Below, piece by piece: positions 35,324 through 48,671 of a DNA stretch of 64,000 nucleotides. The stretch comes from Perlucidibaca sp. GTDB lineage: Bacteria; Pseudomonadota; Gammaproteobacteria; Pseudomonadales; Moraxellaceae. Location: positions 434,001 to 498,000 of the forward strand of contig JAHFSA010000001.1 in assembly GCA_023265995.1 (NCBI GenBank), given 5' to 3'. The notes under the pieces were generated by a model, which was given only the letters and a program-made list of their open reading frames with translations, was not told the DNA's origin and made no database searches. Each line of letters begins with the position of its first letter. Within the stretch, counting starts at the first letter, position 1. The position numbers and the translations under genes are program-made.

Positions 35324-36145
35324 TTAGAGTCGTTGTTCCAAAGTGATGGTCTGGGCACCGCGCTGCACTTCGACGCGCGCACTGCCGGTTTGCTGCAATT
35401 GGCTCATGACCTGCTGATCGGCATCGATGTCGCGTCCGACCGGCTGGCCGTTGACACTGACTATGCGATCGCCCGGCTGCAGGCCGTAACGTGTCATCAG
35501 ATCCTTGGGCGCGGCGATGCTGACGACATAGCCCATGGATGTACGGCGCAGGCCCATCTGGCGCAGCGCCGCCATGGGTGAATTGGACAGCCCGGCAGCG
35601 ACAGCGCCGAGGGTGTTGCGCGTCTGCGCGGCATCCGCATTGGCAGGCGCGGCGGCATTCGCCGGCGGCGGCGTACCCGGCTTGTCGAAGCGCAGGATTT
35701 CCTCACGCTCGGCACGCACCAGCACGACATGATCGGTATCCACCCGGTCAAGACGGGCGCCGCCAGGCACGGTGTCGCCCGGGCGATAGCCCAGCACCTT
35801 GCCGCTGCTGCGCTCGGAAATGAAGGCGCGCGACAGGGTGCTGTCAATGTTCTCCATGACGCCGTCAAGACGCAGCTGCAGCGTGGTATCGACCACACCG
35901 GCACTGGCCGGAGCGGCCGGCGATTCACCGAAAAGAGCAGCGATGCGCGTCGGCTCGATGCCGGTCACGACGGGAACCGAGGAGGCATTGCTGACAGCCG
36001 GCAGCGCCACTGCCGGACCGGCCCAGAGCAGCCAGATCAGGCGCCCCAGCTGCCAGGCCAGCCACACCGCAGCCGCCACGGCCAGAGTGATGGCCAGCGG
36101 GGTATCGCGTTTCTGTTCCCAGAGCGATTGCAGACGCTCACGCAT
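35324..36145 (-). CDS. gspC: Type II secretion system protein GspC
   Basis: GspC links the inner-membrane platform to the secretin. The 273-residue protein has a short cytoplasmic start, one membrane span (ITLAVAAAVWLAWQLGRLIW), an HR domain (LQLRLDGVMENID...AFISE) that binds GspD, and a C-terminal PDZ domain (YGLQPGDRIVSVNGQPVG). The start at 36145 follows GGGGAG; the longer reading adds an implausible N-terminus. It lies between gspN and gspD. Confidence 0.93.
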   Translation of the reverse strand: MRERLQSLWEQKRDTPLAITLAVAAAVWLAWQLGRLIWLLWAGPAVALPAVSNASSVPVVTGIEPTRIAALFGESPAAPASAGVVDTTLQLRLDGVMENIDSTLSRAFISERSSGKVLGYRPGDTVPGGARLDRVDTDHVVLVRAEREEILRFDKPGTPPPANAAAPANADAAQTRNTLGAVAAGLSNSPMAALRQMGLRRTSMGYVVSIAAPKDLMTRYGLQPGDRIVSVNGQPVGRDIDADQQVMSQLQQTGSARVEVQRGAQTITLEQRL

Positions 36146-36208
36146 GCCGCACTCCCCGACGACTCGACTCGTAAACCCGGGATGATGCCACAAAGGCCGC
36201 GCACGAGG

Positions 36209-36955
36209 TCATAGCGGCTCCGCCACGGTAAGCACGACCAGATCGGGATCGTTCTGGCTGACATAGCCTGTCTTCAGACGCAGCAGACGATCACGCACCT
36301 GCCACTGGATACGGTGGTCGCCGGTCAGGGTCAGCGTGGCGAGAGAGGCATCGCCCTGACTCTGGCGCAGCTCGCCGATCAGGTCATCACCCCGGACATG
36401 CCAGATGATGCGTGCCGGCGGCAGGACCAGCTCCTGCACCTGGCCCTGGAGATTGAGACGCAGGGCTCCGCCGGGCGACGTCAGCACGCCTTCGCCGCTG
36501 CGCCAGGCACCCGAATGGCGACGGACAAAACTCAGGTCATGGCCCTGCCAGGCCGGCAGCACGGTGCCGGCACCCAGCCACGATGCGGCGCCGGCAGGAA
36601 TGTGGAGACGGGCGATATCAAGCTTGACGGAGAGCGGACCGCGATCGACATGGACATCGGCATCGACCGGCACCTGCAGCCCGAGGCCGAGACCCAGCGA
36701 CAGACGCAGCAGGCTGGCAGGCTGCCAGGTCCAGCCGGCCTGCACCGGCTGACTCCCGAAGCGCCCCTGGAGCTGACCGTCGACCAGGCTGCCGCCCCAG
36801 ACATCGACCTGCAGCTCAGGCGGCAACATGCCGGACATGACGCGCGATGGCGCATGCAGCAACAGAGACAGCAGAAAGACCAGCAATACCGGCAAAGCCA
36901 GCAATACGCGCTTGAGAACCACCAGAACCCTACTCCCCTCACCGACTGGAGACAT
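36209..36955 (-). CDS. gspN: Type II secretion system protein GspN
   Basis: The 248-residue accessory T2SS protein has an N-terminal membrane anchor (VLLALPVLLVFLLSLLL) and a periplasmic beta-rich body with the GspN-like VWGGSLVDGQLQGRF segment. GspN is dispensable in some systems. It is the first gene of the gspN-gspC-gspD set. The remaining T2SS genes (gspE to gspM) are not in the window, so they must be elsewhere, as in Acinetobacter-like genomes. Confidence 0.88.
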   Translation of the reverse strand: MSPVGEGSRVLVVLKRVLLALPVLLVFLLSLLLHAPSRVMSGMLPPELQVDVWGGSLVDGQLQGRFGSQPVQAGWTWQPASLLRLSLGLGLGLQVPVDADVHVDRGPLSVKLDIARLHIPAGAASWLGAGTVLPAWQGHDLSFVRRHSGAWRSGEGVLTSPGGALRLNLQGQVQELVLPPARIIWHVRGDDLIGELRQSQGDASLATLTLTGDHRIQWQVRDRLLRLKTGYVSQNDPDLVVLTVAEPL

Positions 36956-37087
36956 CTTATTGCTCTTGTCCCGCGATCATAGCCTGAAAGCAGGACGAAA
37001 CCTGTGTGTTTTGCGTGAACTACCGATTGCGGAACAGTCCCCTGCCTGCACATCACCAGACCATGCCATGTGCAGATTGCAGAAACG

Positions 37088-37110
37088 AAAACGCCACCCG
37101 GAAGGTGGCG
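37088..37110 (-). terminator. Intrinsic terminator of the H-NS-like gene
   Basis: On the minus strand CGCCACC-TTCCG-GGTGGCG is followed by TTTTCGTTT, 25 bp after the stop. Confidence 0.85.
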
Positions 37111-37134
37111 CTTTCAGACAGCCCGGAGCCGCAC

Positions 37135-37473
37135 TCAGATGGCGAAGCTTTCCAGCTTCTTGCCAGCTGCCAGGGCATCGGCCAGCCAGCGCGGACGCTT
37201 GCCACGACCACTCCAGGTCTGCGAGGCATCGGCCGGGTTGCGATACTTGGCGGCAACCGGCTTGCGGCTGCCAGCGGCCTTGCGCGGCGCCTTGCCGGCC
37301 TGGGCCAGCAGTTCATCGACACTGACACCGGCATCGCGCGCAATACGCTCGATTTCGGCACGCGCACCAGCCAGCTTTTCCTGCTGCAGCTGCTTGCGCT
37401 TAATCAGGTCCTGTGCCTTTTGAATCAGGGCTTCCAGCTCCTGTACCGACAGGGTATCCAGTTTAATGGACAT
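37135..37473 (-). CDS. H-NS family nucleoid-associated protein
   Basis: The 112-residue DNA-binding protein has an N-terminal coiled-coil oligomerisation region (LEALIQKAQDLIKRKQLQQ) and the C-terminal H-NS AT-hook-like domain (YRNPADASQTWSGRGKRPRW), close to the HvrA/BprA type. It likely silences AT-rich genes. Its own upstream region (37474-37560) is markedly AT-rich for this genome and has a TATATT -10-like box, so autorepression is plausible. It stands alone between gspN and ssb. Confidence 0.92.
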   Translation of the reverse strand: MSIKLDTLSVQELEALIQKAQDLIKRKQLQQEKLAGARAEIERIARDAGVSVDELLAQAGKAPRKAAGSRKPVAAKYRNPADASQTWSGRGKRPRWLADALAAGKKLESFAI

Positions 37474-37556
37474 AAAAGACCTCTGTTATGGCGGGGAAAT
37501 TCACCGCTTCAATATAATTGACATGGAAAATAAAATAAAGCCTTCGAACATTAATC

Positions 37557-37592
37557 ACGAAAACAACAACGCCCCATTATCGGGGCGTTGTT
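37557..37592 (-). terminator. Intrinsic terminator of ssb
   Basis: On the minus strand AACAACGCCCC pairs with GGGGCGTTGTT (11 bp, 6-nt loop), followed by GTTTTC. It starts about 23 bp after the ssb stop. Confidence 0.85.
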
Positions 37593-37614
37593 TCGGCGCA
37601 ATTCAGCAGAATTC

Positions 37615-38139
37615 TCAGAACGGAATATCGTCGTCGAAATCTTCCATGGCAGCGGGAGCTGCCGGACGTGCCGGTGCCGACGGAGCGGGACGCGGCGCCT
37701 GCTGGCGCGGAGCCGAGGCTGCCGGTGCCGACGGGGCATCGAAATCGGCATAATTCGGCATGCCCTGGGCATCATCTGCCGGCTCATAACCACCACTGCC
37801 GCCCTTGGTATCGAGCATTTGCATGGTATTGCCCTTGATTTCCGTGCTGTAGCGATCCTGGCCAGTGGCCTTGTCCTGCCACTTGCGAGTATGCAGCGAG
37901 CCTTCGAGATAAATCTTCGAGCCCTTGCGCAGATACTCGCCGGCAATTTCCGCCAGACGCCCGTAGAAAACCACGCGATGCCATTCAGTCTGCTCCTGCA
38001 TGGCTCCGGTATTCTTGTCCTTCCAGGATTCGCTGGTCGCTACCGTGACATTGGCAACGGCACCACCGGACGGGAGATAACGCACTTCCGGATCGCGTCC
38101 GAGATTGCCAACCAGAATGACCTTGTTTACACCGCGCAT
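37615..38139 (-). CDS. ssb: Single-stranded DNA-binding protein
   Basis: SSB protects single-stranded DNA in replication and repair. The 174-residue protein has the OB fold ([18 protein letters not shown]...[18 protein letters not shown]), a Pro/Ala-rich linker and the acidic protein-interaction tip DFDDDIPF. It lies 70 bp after the MFS gene in the same direction, within an ssb-MFS-uvrA cluster common in Pseudomonadales. Confidence 0.97.
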   Translation of the reverse strand: MRGVNKVILVGNLGRDPEVRYLPSGGAVANVTVATSESWKDKNTGAMQEQTEWHRVVFYGRLAEIAGEYLRKGSKIYLEGSLHTRKWQDKATGQDRYSTEIKGNTMQMLDTKGGSGGYEPADDAQGMPNYADFDAPSAPAASAPRQQAPRPAPSAPARPAAPAAMEDFDDDIPF

Positions 38140-38209
38140 GACTGTCTCCGCATAATGCTTCTTGTCGTAATGACTGAACTGTAGTCCACGGCCCCTGCCG
38201 CCGCCACGT

Positions 38210-39571
38210 TCAAGCCGAAATAATTTTCACCGGCCACTGCTGCAGCTCGGCTTCCTGCCAGCGCGCCTTGTCGACCTTGAGATAGATGATCTCGTCGTCC
38301 GGCAGGATCACCAGCTCCTCGACCCCCGGCAGGGCCCGCAGGTCCTCCAGCACCGAGGCCGCCAGCGCGCCCGCTTCCGGACGCAGCGCGACGCTATGGA
38401 AATAGGCCGGCTGCGCCATGCTCCAGGCCCTGCCAGCCCAGATCAGGACTATGCCTGCCAGCACCAGAAACAGCTCGGTGACACTGTGCAGCCCCTGCAG
38501 GGCACCGCCCAGAATACCGCCGAGGAAGGCACCCAGGAACTGGCTGGTGCTGTAGACACCCATGGCCGTGCCCTTGCCACCGGCCGGGCTGATCTTGCTG
38601 ACCAGAGAAGGCAGCAAGGCCTCCAGCAGGTTGAAGGCGAAGAAGAACAGCGCCACGGCGGCGATCAGCGCCGGCAGGCCGGCATGCGCCGCGGCCAGCA
38701 CCAGCATGGCCAGCATCAGCAGCACGATGGCGAAGAGATAGACCTCGCGCATGCGGCGCTGCTTCTCGGCAACGATCACCGCCGGCACCAGCGCGACAAA
38801 GGCCAGCAGCATGACCGGCAGATACAGCCAGCCATGACGGCTGGCAGGCAGCCCGGCCGCCACCAGCAGCGGCGGCAGCGCCACGAAACAGGAAGTCATC
38901 ACCAGATGAAGGCTGAAGATGCCGATATTCAGACGCATCAGCTCGGGGTGGCGCAGCATCTGCAGCAGATGCGAGCCGTAATGGGGCGGCAGCTGACGCT
39001 GCGGCTGCGCGACACGGGGCACACGCCAGTAGCACACCAGCAGCGCCAGCAGGCCCATGACCGCCGTGGTGGCAAACAGCCCGGACAGTCCGAAGGCATC
39101 CGCCAGCAGCGGCCCCAGCACGAACGCCAGGGCGAACGAAATGCCTATGCTCATGCCGACCGTGGCCATGGCCTTGGTGCGATTCTCCTCGCGCACGAGG
39201 TCGGAGAGCAGCGCCATCACCACCGCCGAAATGGCCCCCGCGCCCTGAAGGAAACGCCCCGCGATCACGCCCCAGATCGACGACGAGGCCGCCGCGACCA
39301 AGCCGCCTGCCACGAACAACAGCAGACCGATGATGATGAGCTGACGGCGGTCATGACGATCCGCGAGCAGGCCGAAGGGAATCTGCAGCAGCAGCTGCGC
39401 CAGTCCGTAGGCACCGACCGCAAGGCCGACCAGCAGCGGCGTGGCGCCTTTGAGGCCGGCGCCATAAACGGAAAACACCGGCAGGATCATGAACAGACCG
39501 ACCATGCGCAGCGAAAAAATGCCGGCCAGGGAAAAAACGGCATCACGCTCGGCGGGGGTATATGAAGACAT
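38210..39571 (-). CDS. YajR-like MFS transporter
   Basis: The 453-residue, 12-helix major facilitator has the motif A segment [11 protein letters not shown] and a C-terminal soluble ferredoxin-like domain of about 65 residues ([25 protein letters not shown], here in parts). The length and the extra domain match E. coli YajR (454 residues). The substrate is unknown, and proton-driven drug or metabolite export is usual for the family. The start at 39571 gives the family N-terminus ([13 protein letters not shown]). It is divergent from uvrA. Confidence 0.92.
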   Translation of the reverse strand: MSSYTPAERDAVFSLAGIFSLRMVGLFMILPVFSVYGAGLKGATPLLVGLAVGAYGLAQLLLQIPFGLLADRHDRRQLIIIGLLLFVAGGLVAAASSSIWGVIAGRFLQGAGAISAVVMALLSDLVREENRTKAMATVGMSIGISFALAFVLGPLLADAFGLSGLFATTAVMGLLALLVCYWRVPRVAQPQRQLPPHYGSHLLQMLRHPELMRLNIGIFSLHLVMTSCFVALPPLLVAAGLPASRHGWLYLPVMLLAFVALVPAVIVAEKQRRMREVYLFAIVLLMLAMLVLAAAHAGLPALIAAVALFFFAFNLLEALLPSLVSKISPAGGKGTAMGVYSTSQFLGAFLGGILGGALQGLHSVTELFLVLAGIVLIWAGRAWSMAQPAYFHSVALRPEAGALAASVLEDLRALPGVEELVILPDDEIIYLKVDKARWQEAELQQWPVKIISA

Positions 39572-39723
39572 TGACGGTATCCGGGCACAGGCAGGCAGGA
39601 AAGCGGCAGTGATTCTAGCAGCAGCCGGCCGCTGCCGCATGCTGCGCGGAACAGATCCGCAGACTGCGGCAGGCGTCGGCTTTTGCGTATACTGCTCGTT
39701 TGCCCTTCTGCATGTGAGCAGGC

Positions 39724-42549
<2,826 letters not shown>

Positions 42550-42582
42550 AATACCGGGGTCCGCCCCGGGAAACGGAAACGC

Positions 42583-42608
42583 AAAAAGCCGGCATGAGCC
42601 GGCTTTTT
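42583..42608. terminator. Bidirectional terminator between uvrA and rplQ
   Basis: AAAAAGCCGGC-ATGA-GCCGGCTTTTT is perfectly symmetric, with T-runs on both strands, between two convergent units. It ends both uvrA and the alpha operon. Confidence 0.93.
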
Positions 42609-42666
42609 GTTGCAACAACAGCAGCTTGCAGCTGGATCAGGCCGAGGCCTGATCCAGGCGCAGAAC

Positions 42667-43053
42667 TTACTCGGCGTCGACGGCCGGACCGGCGATCTGA
42701 CGATCAACCAGTTCGACGTAAGCCATCGGCGCGTTGTCGCCCGGACGGTTGCCGGCCTTCAGCACGCGCAGGTAGCCGCCGTTACGTTCCTTGTAACGCG
42801 GGCCAAGCACGGTGAAGAGCTTGCCGACGATTTCCTTGGAACGGGTACGGGCGAACGCGAGGCGACGGTTGGCGACGCTGTCGTTCTTGGCGAGCGTGAT
42901 CAGCGGCTCTGCCACACGACGAAGTTCCTTCGCCTTGGGCACAGTCGTGCGAATCAGCTCGTGCTCGAACAGCGACACGGCCATGTTCTGGAACATGGCT
43001 TTGCGATGGCTGCTGTTGCGGCCCAGTTTTACACCACTAAGACGATGACGCAT
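42667..43053 (-). CDS. rplQ: 50S ribosomal protein L17
   Basis: The 128-residue large-subunit protein has the conserved start [17 protein letters not shown] and a [17 protein letters not shown] segment. It is the last gene of the alpha operon, 31 bp after rpoA, and is followed by a bidirectional terminator. Confidence 0.98.
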   Translation of the reverse strand: MRHRLSGVKLGRNSSHRKAMFQNMAVSLFEHELIRTTVPKAKELRRVAEPLITLAKNDSVANRRLAFARTRSKEIVGKLFTVLGPRYKERNGGYLRVLKAGNRPGDNAPMAYVELVDRQIAGPAVDAE

Positions 43054-43084
43054 GGCAGTATTCCTACACTAATTCAGTTGCCGA

Positions 43085-44089
43085 TCAACGACCGCGAAAG
43101 TTCAGACGGTCGTCGTTACGCAGGCTAGCCGGCGGCCAGTTATCAAGACGCATACCCAGGGACAGGCCCTTGGAAGCCAGCACATCCTTGATTTCGGTCA
43201 GCGACTTCTTGCCCAGGTTCGGCGTTTTCAGCAGTTCCACTTCGGTGCGCTGGACCAGATCACCGATGTAGTAAATGTTTTCAGCTTTCAGGCAGTTGGC
43301 CGAGCGAACAGTCAGTTCGAGGTCATCAACCGGACGCAGGAGGATCGGGTCGACATCGCTGCCCTGCTGCGGCGCCACGGACGGGCTGTCAGCTTCCAGA
43401 TCCACGAACACGGAGATCTGCTGCTGGAGCACGGTGGCGGCGCGACGGATAGCTTCTTCGGCTTCGATCGTGCCATTGGTCTCGAGGTCGATGACCAGCT
43501 TGTCGAGGTCGGTACGCTGTTCGACACGAGCGTTCTCGACCACGTAAGCCACACGACGGATCGGGCTGAACGAGGCATCCAGCAGCAGACGACCGATAGG
43601 ACGGCTGTCCTCGTCGTCGTAGCGGCTGTCAGCCGGCTCGTAGCCGCGACCACGGGCAACACGCAGCTTCATCTTGAGATGAGCGTTGTTGCCGAGCGTG
43701 GCGATCACGTGCTCGGGATTGACCACTTCAACATTGTGCGGCAGGGTCAGGTCGGCAGCGGTAACCACCGTCGGACCCTTGGCATCAATGAGAAGCACGG
43801 CTTCCTGCTGTTCGAACAGCTTGAGAGCCAGGCCCTTGAGATTGAGCAGGATCTCGATGACATCTTCCTGCACGCCTTCAATGGCGCTGTACTCGTGCTC
43901 GACACCCTCGATTTCGACATCAACCACGGCTGCACCCGGCATGGACGACAGCAGGATGCGACGCAGGGCGTTACCCAGGGTGTGACCGAAGCCGCGTTCC
44001 AGCGGCTCCAGCGTAACCTTGGCACGATTGCCGCTGATCGCTTGCACCGCAATACTGCGCGGAGTCAGGAACTCATTGACCTGTGACAT
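43085..44089 (-). CDS. rpoA: DNA-directed RNA polymerase subunit alpha
   Basis: The alpha subunit nucleates RNA polymerase assembly and binds activators and UP elements. The 334-residue protein has the N-terminal dimerisation domain ([18 protein letters not shown]) and the C-terminal DNA-binding domain ([20 protein letters not shown]). Start ATG 44089 was chosen over an in-frame GTG at 44098; GAGGTG lies at suitable spacing. It sits between rpsD and rplQ as usual. Confidence 0.98.
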   Translation of the reverse strand: MSQVNEFLTPRSIAVQAISGNRAKVTLEPLERGFGHTLGNALRRILLSSMPGAAVVDVEIEGVEHEYSAIEGVQEDVIEILLNLKGLALKLFEQQEAVLLIDAKGPTVVTAADLTLPHNVEVVNPEHVIATLGNNAHLKMKLRVARGRGYEPADSRYDDEDSRPIGRLLLDASFSPIRRVAYVVENARVEQRTDLDKLVIDLETNGTIEAEEAIRRAATVLQQQISVFVDLEADSPSVAPQQGSDVDPILLRPVDDLELTVRSANCLKAENIYYIGDLVQRTEVELLKTPNLGKKSLTEIKDVLASKGLSLGMRLDNWPPASLRNDDRLNFRGR

Positions 44090-44112
44090 GGATGACACCT
44101 CAAATCAAGCGA

Positions 44113-44736
44113 TTACTTGGAGTACAGTTCAACGATCAAGTTTTCGTTGATTTCCGAGGACAGGTCGGAGCGTTCCGGACGAGCCTTGAAAGTACCTTCG
44201 AGCTTGGTGCTATCCACTGCCAGCCAGGCCGGCACGCCGCGCTGGGCAGCCAGTTCCAGGGCGTTCTTCACGCGCAGCTGGTTCTTGGCCTTCTCGTGGA
44301 CGGTGATCACGTCGCCAGGAGCAACCTGGATCGAGGCCACATTGACGCGAACGCCATTGACCAGGATCGCACGGTGGCTGACCAGCTGACGAGCTTCCGA
44401 ACGCGTGGCGCCGAAGCCCATGCGATAGACCACGTTGTCGAGACGCGATTCGAGCAGCTGCAGCAGGTTCTCACCGGTAGCACCCTTGAGACGGGCAGCT
44501 TCCTTGTAATAGTTGCTGAACTGACGCTCCAGCACGCCGTAAATGCGGCGGACCTTCATCTTTTCACGGTGCTGCGTACCGAAGTCCGACATGCGACCCT
44601 TGCGGGAGGCGCCATGCTGGCCAGGGGGGGTATCAGCCTTGCACTTCGTATCCAGGGCGCGGACACCGCTCTTCAGCTGAAGATCGGTGCCTTCGCGACG
44701 GGAGAGCTTGCACTTGGGACCAATATAACGAGCCAT
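44113..44736 (-). CDS. rpsD: 30S ribosomal protein S4
   Basis: This primary 16S-binding small-subunit protein (207 residues) acts as the translational repressor of the alpha operon in E. coli. [19 protein letters not shown] and the S4 RNA-binding domain ([19 protein letters not shown]) are seen. Only two of the cysteines of zinc-binding S4 are present, so it is the zinc-free type. Confidence 0.98.
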   Translation of the reverse strand: MARYIGPKCKLSRREGTDLQLKSGVRALDTKCKADTPPGQHGASRKGRMSDFGTQHREKMKVRRIYGVLERQFSNYYKEAARLKGATGENLLQLLESRLDNVVYRMGFGATRSEARQLVSHRAILVNGVRVNVASIQVAPGDVITVHEKAKNQLRVKNALELAAQRGVPAWLAVDSTKLEGTFKARPERSDLSSEINENLIVELYSK

Positions 44737-44751
44737 TTTCCCAGTCTCCTC

Positions 44752-45141
44752 TTACACGCGACGCTTTTTAGACGGGCGGCATCCGTTGTGCGGAATTGGC
44801 GTGACGTCTGAAATGCTATTGATCTTATAACCCACTGCGTTCAAAGCACGCACGGCGGACTCGCGGCCCGGGCCCGGACCCTTCACCAGCACATCCAGAT
44901 TCTTCAGACCGTATTCCTGAGCTGCTTTGCCAGCAACTTCAGCGGCCACCTGGGCGGCAAATGGGGTGGACTTGCGGGAACCGCGGAAGCCCTGACCACC
45001 GGAGGTGGCCCAGGCCAGTGCGTTACCTTGGCGATCGGTAATCGTCACAATGGTGTTATTAAAAGATGCGTGAATGTGCGCAATGCCGTCGGAGACCTGA
45101 CGGGTCACCTTCTTGCGTGCGCGCGAATTATCTTTTGCCAT
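44752..45141 (-). CDS. rpsK: 30S ribosomal protein S11
   Basis: The 129-residue S11 of the 30S platform has the typical [20 protein letters not shown] and the C-terminal [16 protein letters not shown]. It is in the alpha operon between rpsM and rpsD. Confidence 0.98.
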   Translation of the reverse strand: MAKDNSRARKKVTRQVSDGIAHIHASFNNTIVTITDRQGNALAWATSGGQGFRGSRKSTPFAAQVAAEVAGKAAQEYGLKNLDVLVKGPGPGRESAVRALNAVGYKINSISDVTPIPHNGCRPSKKRRV

Positions 45142-45177
45142 CTTTTAGCTTCCGAGTTCGGCAGAAATTAATGAAAT

Positions 45178-45534
45178 TTACTTCTTGACGGCCTTGCGCG
45201 GACCCTTGCGGGTACGAGCATTCGTCTTGGTGCGCTGACCACGAACCGGCAGGCCGCGACGGTGGCGAATGCCACGGTAGCAACCCAGGTCCATCAGACG
45301 CTTGATGTTCATGGACACTTCACGACGGAGGTCACCCTCGGTCGAGACTGCGGCCACCTGGGCACGCACCTGATCAAGCTGGGCATCCGACAGATCCTTG
45401 ATCTTGGTGTCCGGAGCAATACCAACGGCGGAAAGGATCTTCGCCGAGGTGGTGCGGCCGATACCGAAGATGTAGGTCAGGGAAATGACCGCATGCTTGT
45501 TATCAGGAATGTTGACGCCGGCAATACGAGCCAT
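45178..45534 (-). CDS. rpsM: 30S ribosomal protein S13
   Basis: The 118-residue S13 of the 30S head has the N-terminal [19 protein letters not shown] and the C-terminal [13 protein letters not shown]. It is the first gene of the alpha operon, with a recognisable promoter in the spacer after rpmJ. Confidence 0.98.
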   Translation of the reverse strand: MARIAGVNIPDNKHAVISLTYIFGIGRTTSAKILSAVGIAPDTKIKDLSDAQLDQVRAQVAAVSTEGDLRREVSMNIKRLMDLGCYRGIRHRRGLPVRGQRTKTNARTRKGPRKAVKK

Positions 45535-45582
45535 TGACCTTTACTCCACTTCTTTTCGTATCAGACCGGTTATTCGGACTGG

Positions 45583-45627
45583 GCGCGAAAGGCGCAAGAG
45601 TCTATCGACTCAACCAGACTATTGCAA
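45583..45627 (-). promoter_or_regulatory. Alpha operon promoter in the rpmJ-rpsM spacer
   Basis: On the minus strand TTGCAA (45627-45622), a 17-bp spacer and TAGACT (45604-45599) are followed by the GC-rich CTTGCGC. A short GCGC-CTTTC-GCGC hairpin (45595-45583) lies at the predicted transcription start, about 58 nt before the rpsM ATG. E. coli also has an alpha promoter in this spacer. Confidence 0.65.
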
Positions 45628-45640
45628 CCGGTAACTGAGA

Positions 45641-45757
45641 TTAACCCTGGCGCTGCTTGTGGCGCGGTTCCGCGCTGCAAATGACACGCAGGCTTCCATT
45701 GCGACGCACGATCTTGCAGTTGCCGCAAATCTTTTTCACAGAGGCTTGAACTTTCAT
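45641..45757 (-). CDS. rpmJ: 50S ribosomal protein L36
   Basis: This 38-residue protein ([19 protein letters not shown]...) was read directly from the sequence. It has the zinc-ribbon residues CxxC, a later Cys and His ([10 protein letters not shown]), so it is the zinc-binding form. It is the last gene of the spc operon, after secY. Confidence 0.97.
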   Translation of the reverse strand: MKVQASVKKICGNCKIVRRNGSLRVICSAEPRHKQRQG

Positions 45758-45804
45758 GGTTCACACTCCAACAAAATCAGTCCAACAAATCAGGAACAGC
45801 AGAA

Positions 45805-47172
45805 TCAGCGAATCTGGCCGGAGGGGCCGTAGCCCTTCAGGTTGGCCTTCTTCATCAGCGACTCATACTGGCTCGACATCAGGTGGGACTGGACCTGGGA
45901 CATGAAGTCCATGACCACCACCACCACAATCAGCAACGAAGTGCCACCCAGATAGAACGGCACATTGAACGTCACCTGCAGAATCATCGGCAGCAGGCAG
46001 ACAGCTGTGATGTACAGGGAGCCGACCAGCGTCAGACGGCTCAGCACGGTATCAATGTAACGGCTGGTCTGTTCACCCGGACGGATGCCCGGGATATAGG
46101 CACCCGACTTCTTCAGGTTGTCCGCCACGTCGCGCGGGTTGAACACCAGCGCCGTGTAGAAGTAGCAGAAGAAGATGATGAGCAGGGCAAACAGCAGCAG
46201 ATAAAGCGGCTGTGCCGGCGCCAGCAGCAGCGACACTTCCTGCAGCACGCGCTGGAAGGCATTGGGGTTCGGCGACTGCGCGAACCACTGCCCCAGGCTG
46301 GCCGGGAAGAGCAGCAACGAACTGGCGAAAATGGCCGGAATGACACCCGCCATGTTGAGCTTGAGCGGCAGATGGCTCTGCTGGGCAGCGAAGACACGGC
46401 GACCCTGCTGACGCTGGGCATACTGCACGGTGATGCGACGCTGACCGCGCTCCATGAACACGACAGCGCCGATCACGGCGACGGCAAGCATGGCCACGAC
46501 CAGCAGGGCGATCACGCTGATTTCGCCCTGACGGGCCGATTCCAGCGCCATGCCGATGGCGTTCGGCATGCCGGCGACGATACCGGCGAAGATCAGCATG
46601 GAAATGCCGTTGCCGACACCACGCTCGGTGATCTGTTCACCCAGCCACATCAGGAACACGGAACCGGCAACCAGGCTGACCACGGCCGGCACATAGAAGC
46701 CGATGCCGTCGCTGAGCGTGATGCCCTGCGAGACCAGACCGGCCGAGAGACCGACTGCCTGCACAAAGGCCAGCAGGACCGTGCCGTAGCGCGTGTACTG
46801 GTTGATCACGCGACGACCCGACTCGCCTTCCTTCTTCAGAGCTTCCATCGACGGAATGACCGTCGCGCCAAGCTGCATGATGATGGACGACGAGATGTAC
46901 GGCATGATGCCGAGCGCCAGGATCGACATGCGCTGCAGAGCGCCACCCGAGAACATGTTGAACAGGCTCAGGATGGTGCCCTTGTTCTGGTCGAACATTT
47001 CGGCCAGACGCTGCGGATTGATGCCGGGAACCGGGATGTGCGCGCCCAGGCGGAACACCAGCAGGGCGAACAGCAGGAAGCCGATGCGGCGCCAGAGCTC
47101 CGACATGCCTTTCTGCATGCCGGGGGTCTGCAACATCTCACGAGCCTGTTGTGTGCTGCGGGCATTCGCCAT
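45805..47172 (-). CDS. secY: Preprotein translocase subunit SecY
   Basis: SecY is the channel subunit of the SecYEG translocon. The 455-residue protein has ten membrane helices, the plug-region [13 protein letters not shown] and the cytoplasmic loops that bind ribosome and SecA ([13 protein letters not shown]). It lies in the spc operon between rplO and rpmJ. Confidence 0.98.
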   Translation of the reverse strand: MANARSTQQAREMLQTPGMQKGMSELWRRIGFLLFALLVFRLGAHIPVPGINPQRLAEMFDQNKGTILSLFNMFSGGALQRMSILALGIMPYISSSIIMQLGATVIPSMEALKKEGESGRRVINQYTRYGTVLLAFVQAVGLSAGLVSQGITLSDGIGFYVPAVVSLVAGSVFLMWLGEQITERGVGNGISMLIFAGIVAGMPNAIGMALESARQGEISVIALLVVAMLAVAVIGAVVFMERGQRRITVQYAQRQQGRRVFAAQQSHLPLKLNMAGVIPAIFASSLLLFPASLGQWFAQSPNPNAFQRVLQEVSLLLAPAQPLYLLLFALLIIFFCYFYTALVFNPRDVADNLKKSGAYIPGIRPGEQTSRYIDTVLSRLTLVGSLYITAVCLLPMILQVTFNVPFYLGGTSLLIVVVVVMDFMSQVQSHLMSSQYESLMKKANLKGYGPSGQIR

Positions 47173-47177
47173 TCGCG

Positions 47178-47612
47178 TTATTCCTCTACCTTGCCGCCGG
47201 CTGCCTCGATGGCAGCGCGAGCGCCCTTGGTCACCTTCAGACCCTTGACGGTCAGCGCGCGAGCGACTTCACCGGAAAGGATCACGCGGGCACGGACCAT
47301 GTCCTTGCGCACGACGTTGGCGGCCTTGAGCGAGTCCAGGGTCACGACATCGCCATCAACACCGGCGATTTCGGACAGACGGACTTCAGCGGTCACCTGC
47401 TGCTTGAGCGAGGTGAAACCGAACTTCGGCAGACGACGGTACAGGGGCATCTGGCCGCCTTCGAAGCCCGGGCGAACCTTGCCCTTGCCGCGAGAGGTCT
47501 GACCCTTGACGCCGACGCCACCGGTCTTGCCGAGGCCGGAGCCGATACCACGACCACGACGCTTGGGAGCGTGAGTCGAGCCTTCGGCCGGCTGCAGATC
47601 GTTAAGACGCAT
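47178..47612 (-). CDS. rplO: 50S ribosomal protein L15
   Basis: The 144-residue L15 has the Gly/Arg-rich N-terminus ([20 protein letters not shown]) and the [17 protein letters not shown] segment. It overlaps nothing but is only 2 bp from rpmD. It belongs to the spc operon. Confidence 0.98.
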   Translation of the reverse strand: MRLNDLQPAEGSTHAPKRRGRGIGSGLGKTGGVGVKGQTSRGKGKVRPGFEGGQMPLYRRLPKFGFTSLKQQVTAEVRLSEIAGVDGDVVTLDSLKAANVVRKDMVRARVILSGEVARALTVKGLKVTKGARAAIEAAGGKVEE

Positions 47613-47614
47613 GA

Positions 47615-47791
47615 TTAACCCTCCACCTTCACAAGGTAGTGAACCTTGTTGATCATGCCGCGATTGGACGGCGTGTCGATCACTTCAACGGTGTGACCGA
47701 TGCGGCGCAGGCCGAGACCCAGCAAGCAGAGCTTGTGGTTCTTCAGCTTGTGTGCGCTGGAGCGCACTTGCGTAACTTTGATGGTGCTCAT
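47615..47791 (-). CDS. rpmD: 50S ribosomal protein L30
   Basis: The 58-residue L30 ([19 protein letters not shown]...) has the conserved [12 protein letters not shown] core. The start at 47791 was chosen; a longer reading to 47815 would overlap rpsE. It belongs to the spc operon. Confidence 0.97.
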   Translation of the reverse strand: MSTIKVTQVRSSAHKLKNHKLCLLGLGLRRIGHTVEVIDTPSNRGMINKVHYLVKVEG

Positions 47792-47795
47792 CACA

Positions 47796-48293
47796 TTACC
47801 CCAGGATTTCTTCAACGGTCAGACCGCGCTTGGCAGCGACCTGTTCCGGCGAAGTCATCGACGCCAGACCGTTGAAGGTCGCGTGGACAACGTTGTTGGC
47901 ATTGGTCGAGCCGTAGCACTTGGCGAGCACGTTCTGCACACCAGCCACTTCCAGCACGGCACGCATGGCGCCACCGGCGATGACGCCAGTACCTTCCGAC
48001 GCCGGCTGCATGTAAACGCGCGTGGCGCCATGGTTGCCGTTGATCGGATGCTGCAGCGTGGTGCCGTTCAGCTCGACCTGGATCATGTTGCGACGGGCGG
48101 CTTCCAGAGCCTTCTGGATGGCGGCCGGCACTTCACGTGCCTTGCCACGACCGAAGCCGACGCGACCGTTACCATCGCCAACCACCGTCAGTGCGGTGAA
48201 GGCGAAGATCTTGCCGCCCTTGACCGTCTTGGAAACTCGGTTGACTTCAACCAGCTTCTCGACGAAACCTTCGTTCTGTTCAAGCTTAGCCAT
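47796..48293 (-). CDS. rpsE: 30S ribosomal protein S5
   Basis: The 165-residue S5 has the double-stranded-RNA-binding-like N-terminal domain ([18 protein letters not shown]) and the conserved [16 protein letters not shown] loop. S5 affects decoding fidelity and spectinomycin binding. It belongs to the spc operon. Confidence 0.98.
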   Translation of the reverse strand: MAKLEQNEGFVEKLVEVNRVSKTVKGGKIFAFTALTVVGDGNGRVGFGRGKAREVPAAIQKALEAARRNMIQVELNGTTLQHPINGNHGATRVYMQPASEGTGVIAGGAMRAVLEVAGVQNVLAKCYGSTNANNVVHATFNGLASMTSPEQVAAKRGLTVEEILG

Positions 48294-48303
48294 GATTCAA
48301 CCC

Positions 48304-48654
48304 TTAGAATTCCAGACCGGCTTCACGCGCGGCTTCAGCCAGCGCCTTGATGCGACCGTGATACTTGAAGCCCGAGCGGTCGAACGCAACCTTTGCCACA
48401 CCAGCGGCCTTGGCGCGTTCAGCCAGCAGCGCGCCGACCTTCTGTGCAGCTTCGATATTGCCGGTTGCGCCTTCGCGCAGGGCTGCATCGAGCGTGGAAG
48501 CCTGGGCGAGCACGTGGCCACCGTCTGCCGAGATAATCTGGGCATACATGTGGCGCGGGGTGCGATTCACACACAGACGAACTGCGCCGAGCGCACGAAT
48601 CTTCAAGCGCGTGCTGCGCGAACGACGCAGACGAGCAACTTTCTTTTCGTTCAT
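48304..48654 (-). CDS. rplR: 50S ribosomal protein L18
   Basis: The 116-residue 5S-rRNA-binding protein has LRVNRT-like [16 protein letters not shown] and the C-terminal [20 protein letters not shown]. It belongs to the spc operon. Confidence 0.98.
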   Translation of the reverse strand: MNEKKVARLRRSRSTRLKIRALGAVRLCVNRTPRHMYAQIISADGGHVLAQASTLDAALREGATGNIEAAQKVGALLAERAKAAGVAKVAFDRSGFKYHGRIKALAEAAREAGLEF

Positions 48655-48671
48655 AGCGAGTCTCTACCCCG

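Noticed and set aside
39601-39723. Possible LexA/SOS box before uvrA
   Set aside because: No CTGT-N8-ACAG was found. CTG and CAG pairs in the spacer have the wrong spacing and core.
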